64,000 bases of DNA, from contig JAFQLC010000025.1 in assembly GCA_017396695.1 (NCBI GenBank), positions 17,265 through 81,264 on the forward strand, read 5' to 3'. Source of the DNA: a bacterium. Its GTDB lineage: Bacteria; Cyanobacteriota; Vampirovibrionia; Gastranaerophilales; Gastranaerophilaceae. Within the stretch, counting starts at the first letter, position 1; every line of letters begins with the position of its first letter. Below the pieces are notes generated by a model. That model did not search any database. It was not told the origin of the DNA and saw nothing but the letters and a program-made list of their open reading frames with translations. A program made the translations under genes and the position numbers. Shown in pieces: positions 8,570-16,625 of this stretch.

Positions 8570-9108
8570 TATCCTTGCATTTTTCCAATTTCCGTGCAGT
8601 ATTTTTCAATCACAGATATTTTTTTATTTGCATATTTGCTAATACTTTCCAGTTTATTCTGGTTGACATTGTTGTTAATAAAATATGGGTGCAAATAATC
8701 TTTAAAAGCGGAAGGGTTGTCTGTTGCAAAAGGTTTATATTCAATATTTAAATATTTTTCTTGAGTTATTTGCATAATTTTTGCGTACAAATCCAAATCT
8801 GTTGCAGGAATGCATATTTCGGCAATTAGGCATAAATTGGTATATTCTTGTTGAAAGTTATTGTTTTTGACAGCTTTATTGTTCGGCAGCTTATTTTTTA
8901 ATTCTTCCGCATCTTTTGCAAGATTATCAATTTTTTTAATAACGAGCGGATATTCCATGTCTATTATTTTTTCTATTTCGGTTTTATATTGTGTACTTAA
9001 ATGCTTTGGAATGGGATTATTCTGTTCAATATATTTATTTGGTTTTAACAAAATAAATAAGAGACAAAAAGAAAGTATTAAACACGAAGCGATTAGTAAT
9101 TTTTTCAT
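8566..9108 (-). CDS. Hypothetical secreted or membrane-anchored protein
   Basis: 180 residues, family not recognised. Residues 1-22 form an uncleaved-anchor or signal-peptide-like segment (MKKLLIASCLILSFCLLFILL), followed by a hydrophilic, mostly helical domain with three Cys residues in the mature part. Convergent with the M23 relic (4-base overlap). Its -10 box (TAAAAT) ends six bases before the ATG with TG one base upstream, so the mRNA is probably leaderless. Confidence 0.6.
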   Translation of the reverse strand: MKKLLIASCLILSFCLLFILLKPNKYIEQNNPIPKHLSTQYKTEIEKIIDMEYPLVIKKIDNLAKDAEELKNKLPNNKAVKNNNFQQEYTNLCLIAEICIPATDLDLYAKIMQITQEKYLNIEYKPFATDNPSAFKDYLHPYFINNNVNQNKLESISKYANKKISVIEKYCTEIGKMQGY

Positions 9109-9114
9109 AACCCA

Positions 9115-9123
9115 ATTTTAACA
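9115..9123 (-). promoter_or_regulatory. Extended -10 promoter, probably leaderless
   Basis: On the minus strand TG, one base, TAAAAT (9115-9120), six bases, ATG at 9108. No Shine-Dalgarno sequence is present. Confidence 0.5.
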
Positions 9124-9171
9124 TAGAATAAAGTTATTACTTCACTTCTTTGTTTAGTTTGTGTGCGTTAA

Positions 9172-9381
9172 TATATTTGCGAAGATAATTATCGGCGGAA
9201 ACTGCGACCAAAAGGTAGAAGAGATACTTGTTTAAATAAAGGTGGCTGTTGGGATTATCACAGGAATAAGTGTGAAGCAAAAAATCAAAGTTATTGCATA
9301 AGAAACAGGACTGAATGCGAAAATAAATTTAATGGTGTGTGGTTTGAAGAAGATAAATATTGTAAAATAATTTCGAATTAA
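9172..9381 (+). pseudogene. Cys-rich 3' gene remnant without start codon
   Basis: The frame after the TAA at 9169-9171 is open for 69 codons and encodes seven cysteines in a regular pattern (TCLNKGGCW, NKCEA, SYCIRNRTECENKF, YCKI), but has no ATG, GTG or TTG. The composition resembles the Cys-containing C-termini of secreted or pilin-like proteins; the parent family is not identified. It occupies most of the 405-base gap between the neighbouring genes, where I otherwise see only AT-rich sequence and the ribosome site of the next gene. Confidence 0.35.
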
Positions 9382-9513
9382 TCTTTTGATAAATTCTCAA
9401 AAACACTTTATTTTTTGCAAAATGTAACAAAAATATAAATTCAAATTAATTCTCTAGCAAAATATTTTAATTTCATGATTTGTAATTTCAACACATTATG
9501 AGGAATATGTTAG

Positions 9514-12500
9514 ATGAAAATTAACCCAATTGGTATGAGTGTAATTCCCCAAACAAAAACTAGCGGGAAAATTGTTGAAAATAAAGTTGAAAATCCAATC
9601 TCATCAAATAGTTTAGTTTTACCGAATGATTACACAAAACTTGCATTCACGGCAAATAAAATGGATCATGCTGGTCTAAAACAAATTAGAGATATGAAAG
9701 ATAATTTTACACCAGAGGCAGAAGACATCTACACTGCGACCCAAGATTTTGCAAAAAGCATCGGCGCAAAAGAAATGGAAACTTGGCATTTTTACTATAA
9801 TTCACTTCTATTTTTAAAAGAGTATATCCAAGAACTTGACGAAGGAAGAGCAAACCACGATGAAGAAACTCGTCTTAAAATGCCATTTGAATTAGAAAAC
9901 ATGATTGCAGTTAATTGCACTGCCCTATCAAATGAAAAATCAAGAGCAAAAATTGCCGAAGTTCTTGATGAGCACATTGAAATAGTTCAAAGAGATTTTA
10001 TTGCAGAAGAAATTAATAAACCTCAATCAAAAATCAAAATGCCATCATTATCAAAACCACAACTTTCAATGGATTGTGCAAATGATTTGGTTGAAACTTA
10101 TGACTTAGTTGCAAACGAAATGGATTCAAATAACTATTTTGATGCATATTTCCTTACAACTGCTTACCACACAAAAGATAAAAAATTAACAAAAGAAGCA
10201 AGAAATTTGGTTTATGACCTTCAACATGCTTTGATGGTTGATGATATCGATAAGAAAAAGAAAAACCACTTGCGTTTTTATGATGAAAAAGCAGATGTTA
10301 TTTGGAAAAATTTAAGTCTCAGAAACGATGCAATTTGTTTGTATCCAACAGATGACATTGAATCTTCTCAATATTTGATTTCAAGCTTTATAAATTTAGT
10401 TAATAAACCAAATCAAACATATAAAGGAATCGACCCAGAAAATACAAACATTGAGCTTTTAAACAAACATGCAACTTTTGAATATTTGAATAAAGCTGTA
10501 AAAAAAGCAAAATACGACCCTGAATATAAAGGCAAAACAACAGTTTTCATTGTAAATACACTTGATTTATTCAGAAAAACTGGAGGTCAATTAACTGAAG
10601 CTGACCTTGTAACGCTCAAAAATGAACTAACAAATAAAGAAGGCGACGATAGAAATGTTAGACTTGTGCTTACAATGACGCCTGAGTCTTATTATGCAAA
10701 CACTCAAAAAGGCGCAAGCCTCACAAACATTTTCTCTAAATATGCGGTTCAAACTCTGCCTTCTTTGAATGCTTCAGATGCCATTGCGTTTTTAACAGAT
10801 GAAAACGGTATCAAATTTGTTCAAAATGAAACGAAAGGTGATTTTTCAAAAGAAGCAATAACAAAGGCAATCGAGCTTACAGCGCAAGATGAAGGAAATT
10901 ATCCAGATAAAGCTTTGAATTTACTCTCTGGCGTTAAAAAATATTACGTTGATAAAGATGAAATAACAACAAAAGATATTGAGACATTTGCAGCTGAAAC
11001 TAAAAAATTAAGCGAAACTTCAAATGCAAACAATGGCATAAATGTTGTTTATGACACAGGGAAAAGATTAAATGACATTGTTGGAAGCCCAATGACAAGA
11101 GCGGATGCCGAAGCAATTGTTAATCAAATTAAAACAAGAACAATTGGCACAAAAGGTATTAGTGCTTACTTAGATAATGGCACATCATATGGCGGCGGAA
11201 GAAAACACACTGCTGAGGCTATTGCTGGTGAAGCTGGTATTCCAATGATTACAATTAACGCTCAAGATTTTGCGCTCAAAGATATCGATATGTTATCTCA
11301 AAATGCTGATTTATCTGAGATGAAAATTAGAAAAATTGTCTCTCTTGCAAAAGCACAAGCGGAAGCAAACCCTAATAAAACGGCAATGATATTTATTGAA
11401 AACTTTGATAATTTTGCAGCAAACCCACTTTATGGCGTTTCTTCAATTTATGAACAAAAAGCATTCTCGCAATTACTTGCTGAGATGGAAAACGCAAGAA
11501 AAAATGATGATGTGAATTTAGTTGTGGTGGGCTCTGTTAATATGCCTGAAGTAATTGATATGAACATAATGAAGCCATACAAATTCCTTGATTCAATTAT
11601 TGTGTTCCCACCTCAAGACACAAATGAAAGACAAGAAGTTCTTAATTATTACGTAAATAAGTTGAATCTTGATATTGCAGGCGAAACAGTTGAAGAAAAA
11701 CAAAAAGTTATAAGAGATTTGGCTGAAACAACAAAGGGCTTTACAGTTGTTGATTTGATTTACTTGCTTGAAACTTCAAAAAGCGTTGTGGCTGAAAGAG
11801 GAAAAGATAAAATTGGCTCGGCTGATTTTGTTGAAGCATATTTAAGAACAACATCTGGAAGACCAAACAAAGCTCATATTCCTGAAGCAAGAAAGAAAAT
11901 TGTAACATCGCATGAGGCAGGACACGCACTCACTTTGCAATTAATGTATGAAATTGCTGAAAAACAAGGCATTGCTTGGCACTTGCCGGACATGGTGAAC
12001 TTTATAACACTTGACCCAAGAGCAAATTATGGCGGTGCGATGTATTATAAAGATTCAGATAACCAAGAACTTTGTTTTGAAAGTATGATTGCGGATATGA
12101 TTTGCTCATACGGCGGTCATTCATCTGAAAAAGTGCTCTATAATATGTCTGGTTCATACGGCATCACAGGCGATATGCAACAAGCTGAATCCATTGCAAG
12201 ACTTGCTGTTTTAGATATGGGTATGGGGCCAAAAACTGGGGTTAGACACGTAAGACGCAACGCACTTGGTGCACCTGATGTTTCAAATGAAAAAATGGCT
12301 GATATAGAAAAAGATATGGATGCTTTCCACAAAGGCGCAAAAGGTATTTCAGATTCAATTATCGAAGAATACAAAGGCTTTATTGAAGAATTTACTGAAA
12401 AACACTTTGCAAAAGTGGGCACAGGTGAATGCCTTGTTTCATCAAAAGAATTTATTGATGAATTAAATGCTTGGAGACAGGCTCAACCTGAAGAAAAACA

Positions 12501-12579
12501 AAAATCAATGAAAGAACTCGAAAAACAAATTTTAGATGACATTGATAAATTAAAAACAGGTGATTATATTAAAAATTAA
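9514..12579 (+). CDS. FtsH-like M41 metalloprotease with two degenerate AAA modules
   Basis: 1021 residues. Three parts: (i) residues about 280-500 resemble a ClpA/ClpB first AAA module (TVFIVNTLDLF, LVLTMTPESY, LPSLNASDAIAFL, PDKALNLLSGVKK) without Walker motifs; (ii) about 540-770 resemble the FtsH AAA module, with Walker A changed to NGTSYGGGRKHTAEAIAGE (about 555-575), Walker B FIENFD in place of FIDEID (about 626-631), and the arginine-finger region changed to KPYKFLDS; (iii) an M41 peptidase with intact zinc motif HEAGH (800-804) and the later Asp ligand region ITGDMQQAESIA. No transmembrane segments are visible, unlike FtsH. The leader carries KINPIG (2-7) and LAFTANK (43-49). A GAGGAA site precedes the ATG. 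It may be a proteolytically competent but ATPase-dead relative. Confidence 0.85.
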   Translation: MKINPIGMSVIPQTKTSGKIVENKVENPISSNSLVLPNDYTKLAFTANKMDHAGLKQIRDMKDNFTPEAEDIYTATQDFAKSIGAKEMETWHFYYNSLLFLKEYIQELDEGRANHDEETRLKMPFELENMIAVNCTALSNEKSRAKIAEVLDEHIEIVQRDFIAEEINKPQSKIKMPSLSKPQLSMDCANDLVETYDLVANEMDSNNYFDAYFLTTAYHTKDKKLTKEARNLVYDLQHALMVDDIDKKKKNHLRFYDEKADVIWKNLSLRNDAICLYPTDDIESSQYLISSFINLVNKPNQTYKGIDPENTNIELLNKHATFEYLNKAVKKAKYDPEYKGKTTVFIVNTLDLFRKTGGQLTEADLVTLKNELTNKEGDDRNVRLVLTMTPESYYANTQKGASLTNIFSKYAVQTLPSLNASDAIAFLTDENGIKFVQNETKGDFSKEAITKAIELTAQDEGNYPDKALNLLSGVKKYYVDKDEITTKDIETFAAETKKLSETSNANNGINVVYDTGKRLNDIVGSPMTRADAEAIVNQIKTRTIGTKGISAYLDNGTSYGGGRKHTAEAIAGEAGIPMITINAQDFALKDIDMLSQNADLSEMKIRKIVSLAKAQAEANPNKTAMIFIENFDNFAANPLYGVSSIYEQKAFSQLLAEMENARKNDDVNLVVVGSVNMPEVIDMNIMKPYKFLDSIIVFPPQDTNERQEVLNYYVNKLNLDIAGETVEEKQKVIRDLAETTKGFTVVDLIYLLETSKSVVAERGKDKIGSADFVEAYLRTTSGRPNKAHIPEARKKIVTSHEAGHALTLQLMYEIAEKQGIAWHLPDMVNFITLDPRANYGGAMYYKDSDNQELCFESMIADMICSYGGHSSEKVLYNMSGSYGITGDMQQAESIARLAVLDMGMGPKTGVRHVRRNALGAPDVSNEKMADIEKDMDAFHKGAKGISDSIIEEYKGFIEEFTEKHFAKVGTGECLVSSKEFIDELNAWRQAQPEEKQKSMKELEKQILDDIDKLKTGDYIKN

Positions 12580-12604
12580 TAAATAAGTGAATGGTTACAT
12601 TGAA

Positions 12605-12636
12605 GCAAAAAAGCGGGGTTAACCCCGCTTTTTTGC
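12605..12636 (+). terminator. Rho-independent terminator of the FtsH-like gene
   Basis: A perfect 32-base palindrome (GCAAAAAAGCGGGGTT and its complement) 26 bases after the stop codon; the T-rich arm serves as the U tract. It can act for both strands, as the next gene is convergent. Confidence 0.88.
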
Positions 12637-12720
12637 TGAAATCTAATTTTAAAATGTGCAAAATTTATATTTAGGTGTTTTAAATGTATAGAACCCTTTT
12701 AAAGCGAGGACAAAATGAAA

Positions 12721-13743
12721 TTAGCCCCAAATTTCAAAATTTGGTTCTTCTGCACTCATGCAATGCACTCCGCCCGCGCCTTCAATCAAATTATCCATTA
12801 CTTCGTTACTTTCTCCGTAATTTTCGCCCTCTATAAAATACACGTCTTTTAAAATAGGTGCATTTTCATCTATTTTCCTTAACTCTTCAAGCTTACTTCT
12901 TAAATCTTTTTCAAACATTCTTTGATATTTTGAAACATTTGGCAAATTGCATTTTGAAGAATTGGTGATGTATGAAATAGAGCCGTCTTCATGCTTGTTT
13001 ACAATGGCGTTCATAAAATTAACACTTGCATTTTTTGTATCATATACAGCCCCAATTGGTATTGGAATAAAGCCATTTTCTTTTAATTGTTCAATACTTT
13101 TTCTATATGCAAGCATTTTGAAATTATTTTTATCCAACGTTGGTTTGGATTTTGTTTTTACACCTTTTGCCTTAAATTCATTTTTTAGTGACATTTCAGG
13201 GTTATTCACCAAAACATAAGGATAGCCGATTGGTCTTATTGATAAATCTAAGTGATAATCTTGTTGACTTATGTAATGTATGTTTTCGGGCCTAACTTCG
13301 TAGCGTTTTGAAATTCCATCTTTGCTTGTTGATATTTGTTCATTTGCGCCAACGAGCATAAATTTTTCGCCGTCCGGTTTTTTGCCTATGAAAAAATTCC
13401 CGCCGGAGATATAACTTGACGATTTATCAAACAAAGGCACAAGTTCTACTGGCATTTTATAATGTTCTTCCATCTCACCAAGATATGGTTTTAAAAGCTC
13501 CACATTTTCTTGAATTAAAACGTATGGCTTTTTCTCTTTTTCAAGGACAAGCATTAAATCTTGGTTGTATGAGCCATTGAATTTATATGGTTTGCATTCT
13601 ATATTTTCATTTTTGCAAATTTCTTGAAATTCGTCTCCGATTTTATCCCAGCCTGCTGAAATGTGTAAAGCCTTAAGCGGAGCTGCGTCATAGCCTTTGA
13701 AGCTTATTAGGGGTTTAGTGACTGATGAGATTTTCGTAGTCTT
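12721..13743 (-). pseudogene. Guanidino-group deiminase-like protein lacking a start codon
   Basis: The C-terminal motif GGVHCMSAEEP (Cys at residue 265 counted from the internal ATG at 13554) and GGNFF near residue 51 are those of the agmatine deiminase/peptidylarginine deiminase/amidinotransferase superfamily; the Cys would be the nucleophile. The reading frame continues upstream of that ATG for 63 sensible codons to the TAA at 13744-13746, including ISFKGYDAAPLKALHIS, a leader seen on other proteins here, followed by GWDKIGDEF. That upstream part has no ATG, GTG or TTG. Either the start was lost (pseudogene), a non-standard start is used, or a shortened protein begins at 13554. No substrate can be named. 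A mutation or indel just upstream is the simplest explanation. Confidence 0.6.
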
Positions 13744-13829
13744 TTAAAAACTATGAAATAATTTTTTTGCTATTTTTAATTTTGTAAAAGTTTTATTGGG
13801 TTCTTTAATAAAAATTTCGGCAAATTATC

Positions 13830-14714
13830 TTAAAAACTCAAGTCTTGCTTTAATAAATTGGTCAGTATTTCCGTGTTTTGCGTATATTGTGCGTAATTGT
13901 TAAGACGTTCAAATATAAATAAAACGTCCTTGATTGGAAAACCGCTATGTATTAGGTTAGAAAGAATAATTGTTAAATCGATTGCTGATATAAAATGCGG
14001 AACTAAATCGTTCACCAATGTTGGGTCTTGCGATTTTACAAGCTCCATTAATTTTAATGTGTCAGTTTTTGAAAAAACTTGTTTTGAATATTTAATACAT
14101 ACTTCTCCAAGGTTTTCGATAATTTTATCTGAATTATTGTTTTTTAATTCTTCTTTCGTTAATTTGCCCGTGAAAACCTTCTTGTTTCTCACATGTATTT
14201 GATACTCGTATTCGGGCAGTTTTTCGTAATCAAGGATTCTTACATTTGGGATTATATAGCCCAGCTCATCGGTCAAATATTCTCTTAAGGAAGCTACATT
14301 TGGGATTAGCGAACCATTTGATGTTGGGTCTGCTATGCTTATGATGTTTTCGCTTATAAATATTGCCAATACATCCACACCTAAGCGCTCGTACATATTT
14401 GATGGATTTTGTAAATTACTTAATTCTTTTTCTTTGTTTGATTTTCTCTTTTGATTAATTTCATTTTTTTCATTAGAAATATCGTTAATTTCGCTTTGCA
14501 GAGATTTTATTTTATCTACAACAGACATTCTGGGCTCGTAATTTGAGATAATTTTGCGGGCTATATTATTGTTTTTGATTTTGTAATAATTGCCGAAAAA
14601 TGCACTTAAAAAAAACATTTTGATGTTATTGATTGTAGAATGTTTGTGGTTTTTTGCAGATTTAATTTTAGCATATTTTTCTCTTACTTTTCTGTCGATC
14701 TCATTGTTGTGCAT
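13830..14714 (-). CDS. Stand-alone FlhA cytoplasmic-domain homologue
   Basis: 294 residues. From about residue 103 to the end it follows the cytoplasmic domain of FlhA, the nonameric ring of the flagellar export gate: YERLGVDVLAIFI, SLREYLTDELGYIIPNVRI, YEYQIHVRNKKVFTGKL, then KLMELVKSQDPTLVNDLVP and LSNLIHSGFPIKDVLFIFE. The eight transmembrane helices of FlhA are absent; a basic segment and a coiled coil (about residues 68-102) replace them. A clear GGAG ribosome site precedes the ATG, so the gene looks designed rather than truncated by the window or by decay. It could bind export chaperones or substrates, or compete with the real gate. A full-length flhA is expected elsewhere. Confidence 0.78.
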   Translation of the reverse strand: MHNNEIDRKVREKYAKIKSAKNHKHSTINNIKMFFLSAFFGNYYKIKNNNIARKIISNYEPRMSVVDKIKSLQSEINDISNEKNEINQKRKSNKEKELSNLQNPSNMYERLGVDVLAIFISENIISIADPTSNGSLIPNVASLREYLTDELGYIIPNVRILDYEKLPEYEYQIHVRNKKVFTGKLTKEELKNNNSDKIIENLGEVCIKYSKQVFSKTDTLKLMELVKSQDPTLVNDLVPHFISAIDLTIILSNLIHSGFPIKDVLFIFERLNNYAQYTQNTEILTNLLKQDLSF

Positions 14715-15111
14715 AAATCGTGCTCCAAAAATTAATAACTTATTTTCTAATATAATGATATTTTTCTAATATGCAAGTATTTGCCGTGTTTATAAAAATT
14801 AATTTTGGCATTAAAAAATAGTGCACGTTGCTTCAGTTGTTGGCGAACCAGTGAGCCTTACAAATGAAGTATGCGCAGATTGCGTATGAAAATCGGAGCG
14901 TTTGTGACTGATTTTCAAGCAAACCAGCTGTGATGTAATCTCTGTAGAGCAAGTAGCAACCCCTTTTGCTATGAAACTGTTTGAAACTATTTATCAAACT
15001 GCAAGCGTAGTTGTAAGATGTTATAACCTGACGGATAAATTTAAAATAGGGAATGTCGGTATAATTTAGGTGGTGTTTGAATTTAAGGCAATTCCCTCGT
15101 TTCAAGAAAAA
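14715..15111. other. Non-coding stretch, possibly decayed coding sequence
   Basis: No intact gene. Between about 14820 and 15070 the plus strand reads as plausible protein in short pieces separated by stops and frame changes (for example KIGAFVTDFQANQL, then after a frame change VEQVATPFAMKLFETIYQTA), which is what an old frameshifted gene would look like. The 90-codon minus-strand frame over it has no support. Confidence 0.3.
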
Positions 15112-15287
15112 TTATCCTTTTTATCCTTGATTGGTTGTCGGCGTTAAACGAGCACGCTATCGCTTCAGCCCTCTGCCGACAATCCGCTTTCTTATCCTTA
15201 AAATTATCCTTTTTTCCAGTTGGTTTGTGAAAATTTGCCTCAAACTTAGACAGGGTTTGACTTTTAGCAAGTATATAAAAAGGATAA
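15112..15287. repeat. MITE-like element with 13-bp inverted ends
   Basis: The ends are TTATCCTTTTTAT (15112-15124) and its exact complement (15275-15287), giving a 176-base non-coding unit. Inside is a second inverted repeat: TTGTCGGC at 15135-15142 and GCCGACAA at 15175-15182, extendable to 10 pairs. Further TTATCCTT copies lie at about 15190-15215. Only one copy is in the window, so mobility is unproven. Confidence 0.35.
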
Positions 15288-15349
15288 AAACTTCCGAGTG
15301 GTGGGAAAATATTGTCTGATTGGTCAAGTAACGTTATATGATTATTTTC

Positions 15350-15367
15350 GGTGCAAAAAATTGCACC
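15350..15367. terminator. Hairpin after the 15.4-15.9 kb gene
   Basis: GGTGCAA/TTGCACC with an AAAA loop, 15 bases beyond the stop of the minus-strand gene. The U tract is poor, so termination is uncertain. Confidence 0.35.
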
Positions 15368-15382
15368 CTACAGACTATAAAT

Positions 15383-15934
15383 TCATAAATTAAAAGTTCT
15401 TTCAATATAATCAATCGTAAAGTCTAACTTTCCAATCATATCGTAATAACCTAATCGCCTATCAATCGAATTATAAACATCTGTTGCATATTCTTTAATT
15501 CGAAGAATTTCTCCTTCTTTGTATAATTCTTCATAAAAAATTTTATAATTTTCATATTTAGAAAATTTATATAAATACGTAGCATATAACCACTGCTCAT
15601 CTAATGGTAATTTATAATGTACATTGTTATATTCGGAGTATATTAATTTCATTTCACCCGAACTAGAAAGAATACTCCTAAGATATTTTAATCTATCAAG
15701 AGTTTCCTCTATATACTCTATAAAATTACTATATGTCTTTTTATTATTTGTTGTACAAATTATTTTAGAACTATTTTTATAATCAATAATATATCCTACA
15801 ATTATTGGTAATAAAAATGCAATTACTACAGTTAACCAACTTCCTGAAACATATCCTGGATCGTTTAAATTTGTAGAATATACGGGCTTACTAGATACTA
15901 AAAGAATAAGTAATATTGTAATAAATCTATTCAT
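15383..15934 (-). CDS. Hypothetical membrane protein
   Basis: 183 residues from the ATG at 15932-15934; family not recognised. An N-terminal signal-like segment (RFITILLILLVSS) is followed by a short loop and a transmembrane helix (about residues 33-52, LTVVIAFLLPIIVGYIIDY), then a charged cytoplasmic or periplasmic domain rich in Tyr, Lys and Glu. I prefer this start to the ATG eight codons upstream because a TATAAT box ends exactly six bases before it, which would make a leaderless mRNA. Its lower GC content and isolation in a repeat-rich region suggest accessory DNA. Confidence 0.55.
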   Translation of the reverse strand: MNRFITILLILLVSSKPVYSTNLNDPGYVSGSWLTVVIAFLLPIIVGYIIDYKNSSKIICTTNNKKTYSNFIEYIEETLDRLKYLRSILSSSGEMKLIYSEYNNVHYKLPLDEQWLYATYLYKFSKYENYKIFYEELYKEGEILRIKEYATDVYNSIDRRLGYYDMIGKLDFTIDYIERTFNL

Positions 15935-15940
15935 AAAATT

Positions 15941-15946
15941 ATTATA
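15941..15946 (-). promoter_or_regulatory. -10 box of the membrane-protein gene, probably leaderless
   Basis: TATAAT on the minus strand, six bases before the ATG at 15934. TTGTAA lies 15 bases upstream as a possible -35. Confidence 0.5.
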
Positions 15947-15958
15947 TATAAAAAACAT

Positions 15959-16223
15959 TTCTTACAATAAAATTCGCTCAATATATAAATTATTTTATCA
16001 AATTGCTACACAAAAATCCTCAAAATGTTGTAGCTGGTAGGTTGGGGTTACCCCAACAATTATATTTTTCATTTCATCTGACACTTTTTCTCAAACTGCA
16101 TGTCAAATTACAAAGGAAAAGCACAAAATTTCTCATTCTAACTGATAGTTTTTCTTAAACTGTCAGTCAAATTACAGAGATGTAATCTCACTTATTTGAG
16201 TAATGTGTTCAAGCATTAAAAAA
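15959..16223. other. Non-coding gap with hairpin and imperfect tandem repeat
   Basis: Contains the hairpin GTTGGGG-TTA-CCCCAAC (16041-16057) and two imperfect direct copies, at about 16077-16117 and 16139-16179, of a unit with CTGACA/CTGATA, then TTTTTCT, AAACTG, and GTCAAATTACA. No gene is seen. Confidence 0.45.
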
Positions 16224-16297
16224 TAGCAAGGGTGAGATTCGAACTCACGACCTCGCGGGTATGAGCCGCGCGCTCTCACCAACTGAGCTACCTTGCC
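16224..16297 (-). tRNA. tRNA-Met (anticodon CAT)
   Basis: Cloverleaf with acceptor GGCAAGG/CCTTGCT (first pair G-U), anticodon stem CGCGG/CCGCG around CTCATAC, and TTCGAAT T loop; discriminator A; CCA not encoded. The paired first position argues against initiator tRNA. An elongator Met is most likely, but a CAT-containing Ile2 tRNA cannot be excluded by eye. Confidence 0.88.
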
Positions 16298-16489
16298 ATG
16301 TTAAAATAAATATTAAATTGTGAATGTTCTTTGGCGGGTACGGTTTCGGCTCTGCGACAAAGCTCCTCGCTTTCTCGCTCTCGCCTCACACACCTTGGCT
16401 CGCTTGTTTTCATTAAGTGCAAGCACTAAATTCAAACTTCGCTTCGTGAGCTACCTTGCCATGTTTTAAAAAGATATTAAACTGTAAAT
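16284..16489. repeat. Duplicated 5' end and upstream flank of tRNA-Met
   Basis: The 14 bases at the 5' end of the tRNA plus about 27 bases upstream (16284-16325) recur imperfectly at 16447-16489, starting with the same 18-base TGAGCTACCTTGCCATGT. The 120 or so bases between are GC-rich, unlike the surroundings, with CTCGCTTT/CTCGCTCTCGCC-type runs and no gene. Confidence 0.6.
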
Positions 16490-16589
16490 TTTGCGCCGTG
16501 CGCTTAAAATTTTGAGCAATCTCAAAACCTTACTTAACTAGTATCCATCAAAAATAAAAAAATACAAGAATAATTTAAAAATTTTGTTA

Positions 16590-16595
16590 TATAAT
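16590..16595 (+). promoter_or_regulatory. -10 box of prfA
   Basis: TATAAT, 30 bases before the prfA ATG. AAAGGA at about 16612-16617 is its ribosome site. The -35 is weak. Confidence 0.5.
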
Positions 16596-16625
16596 GTTTT
16601 TAAAGGCATTTAAAGGAATTTTTTT

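Noticed and set aside
14833..15105. 90-codon minus-strand frame
   Set aside because: No ribosome site, unlikely composition, and it overlaps plus-strand remnants of a better-looking gene.
16041..16057. Hairpin GTTGGGG-TTA-CCCCAAC as a terminator
   Set aside because: No T tract follows closely on either strand and no gene ends beside it; left as part of the repeat-bearing gap.
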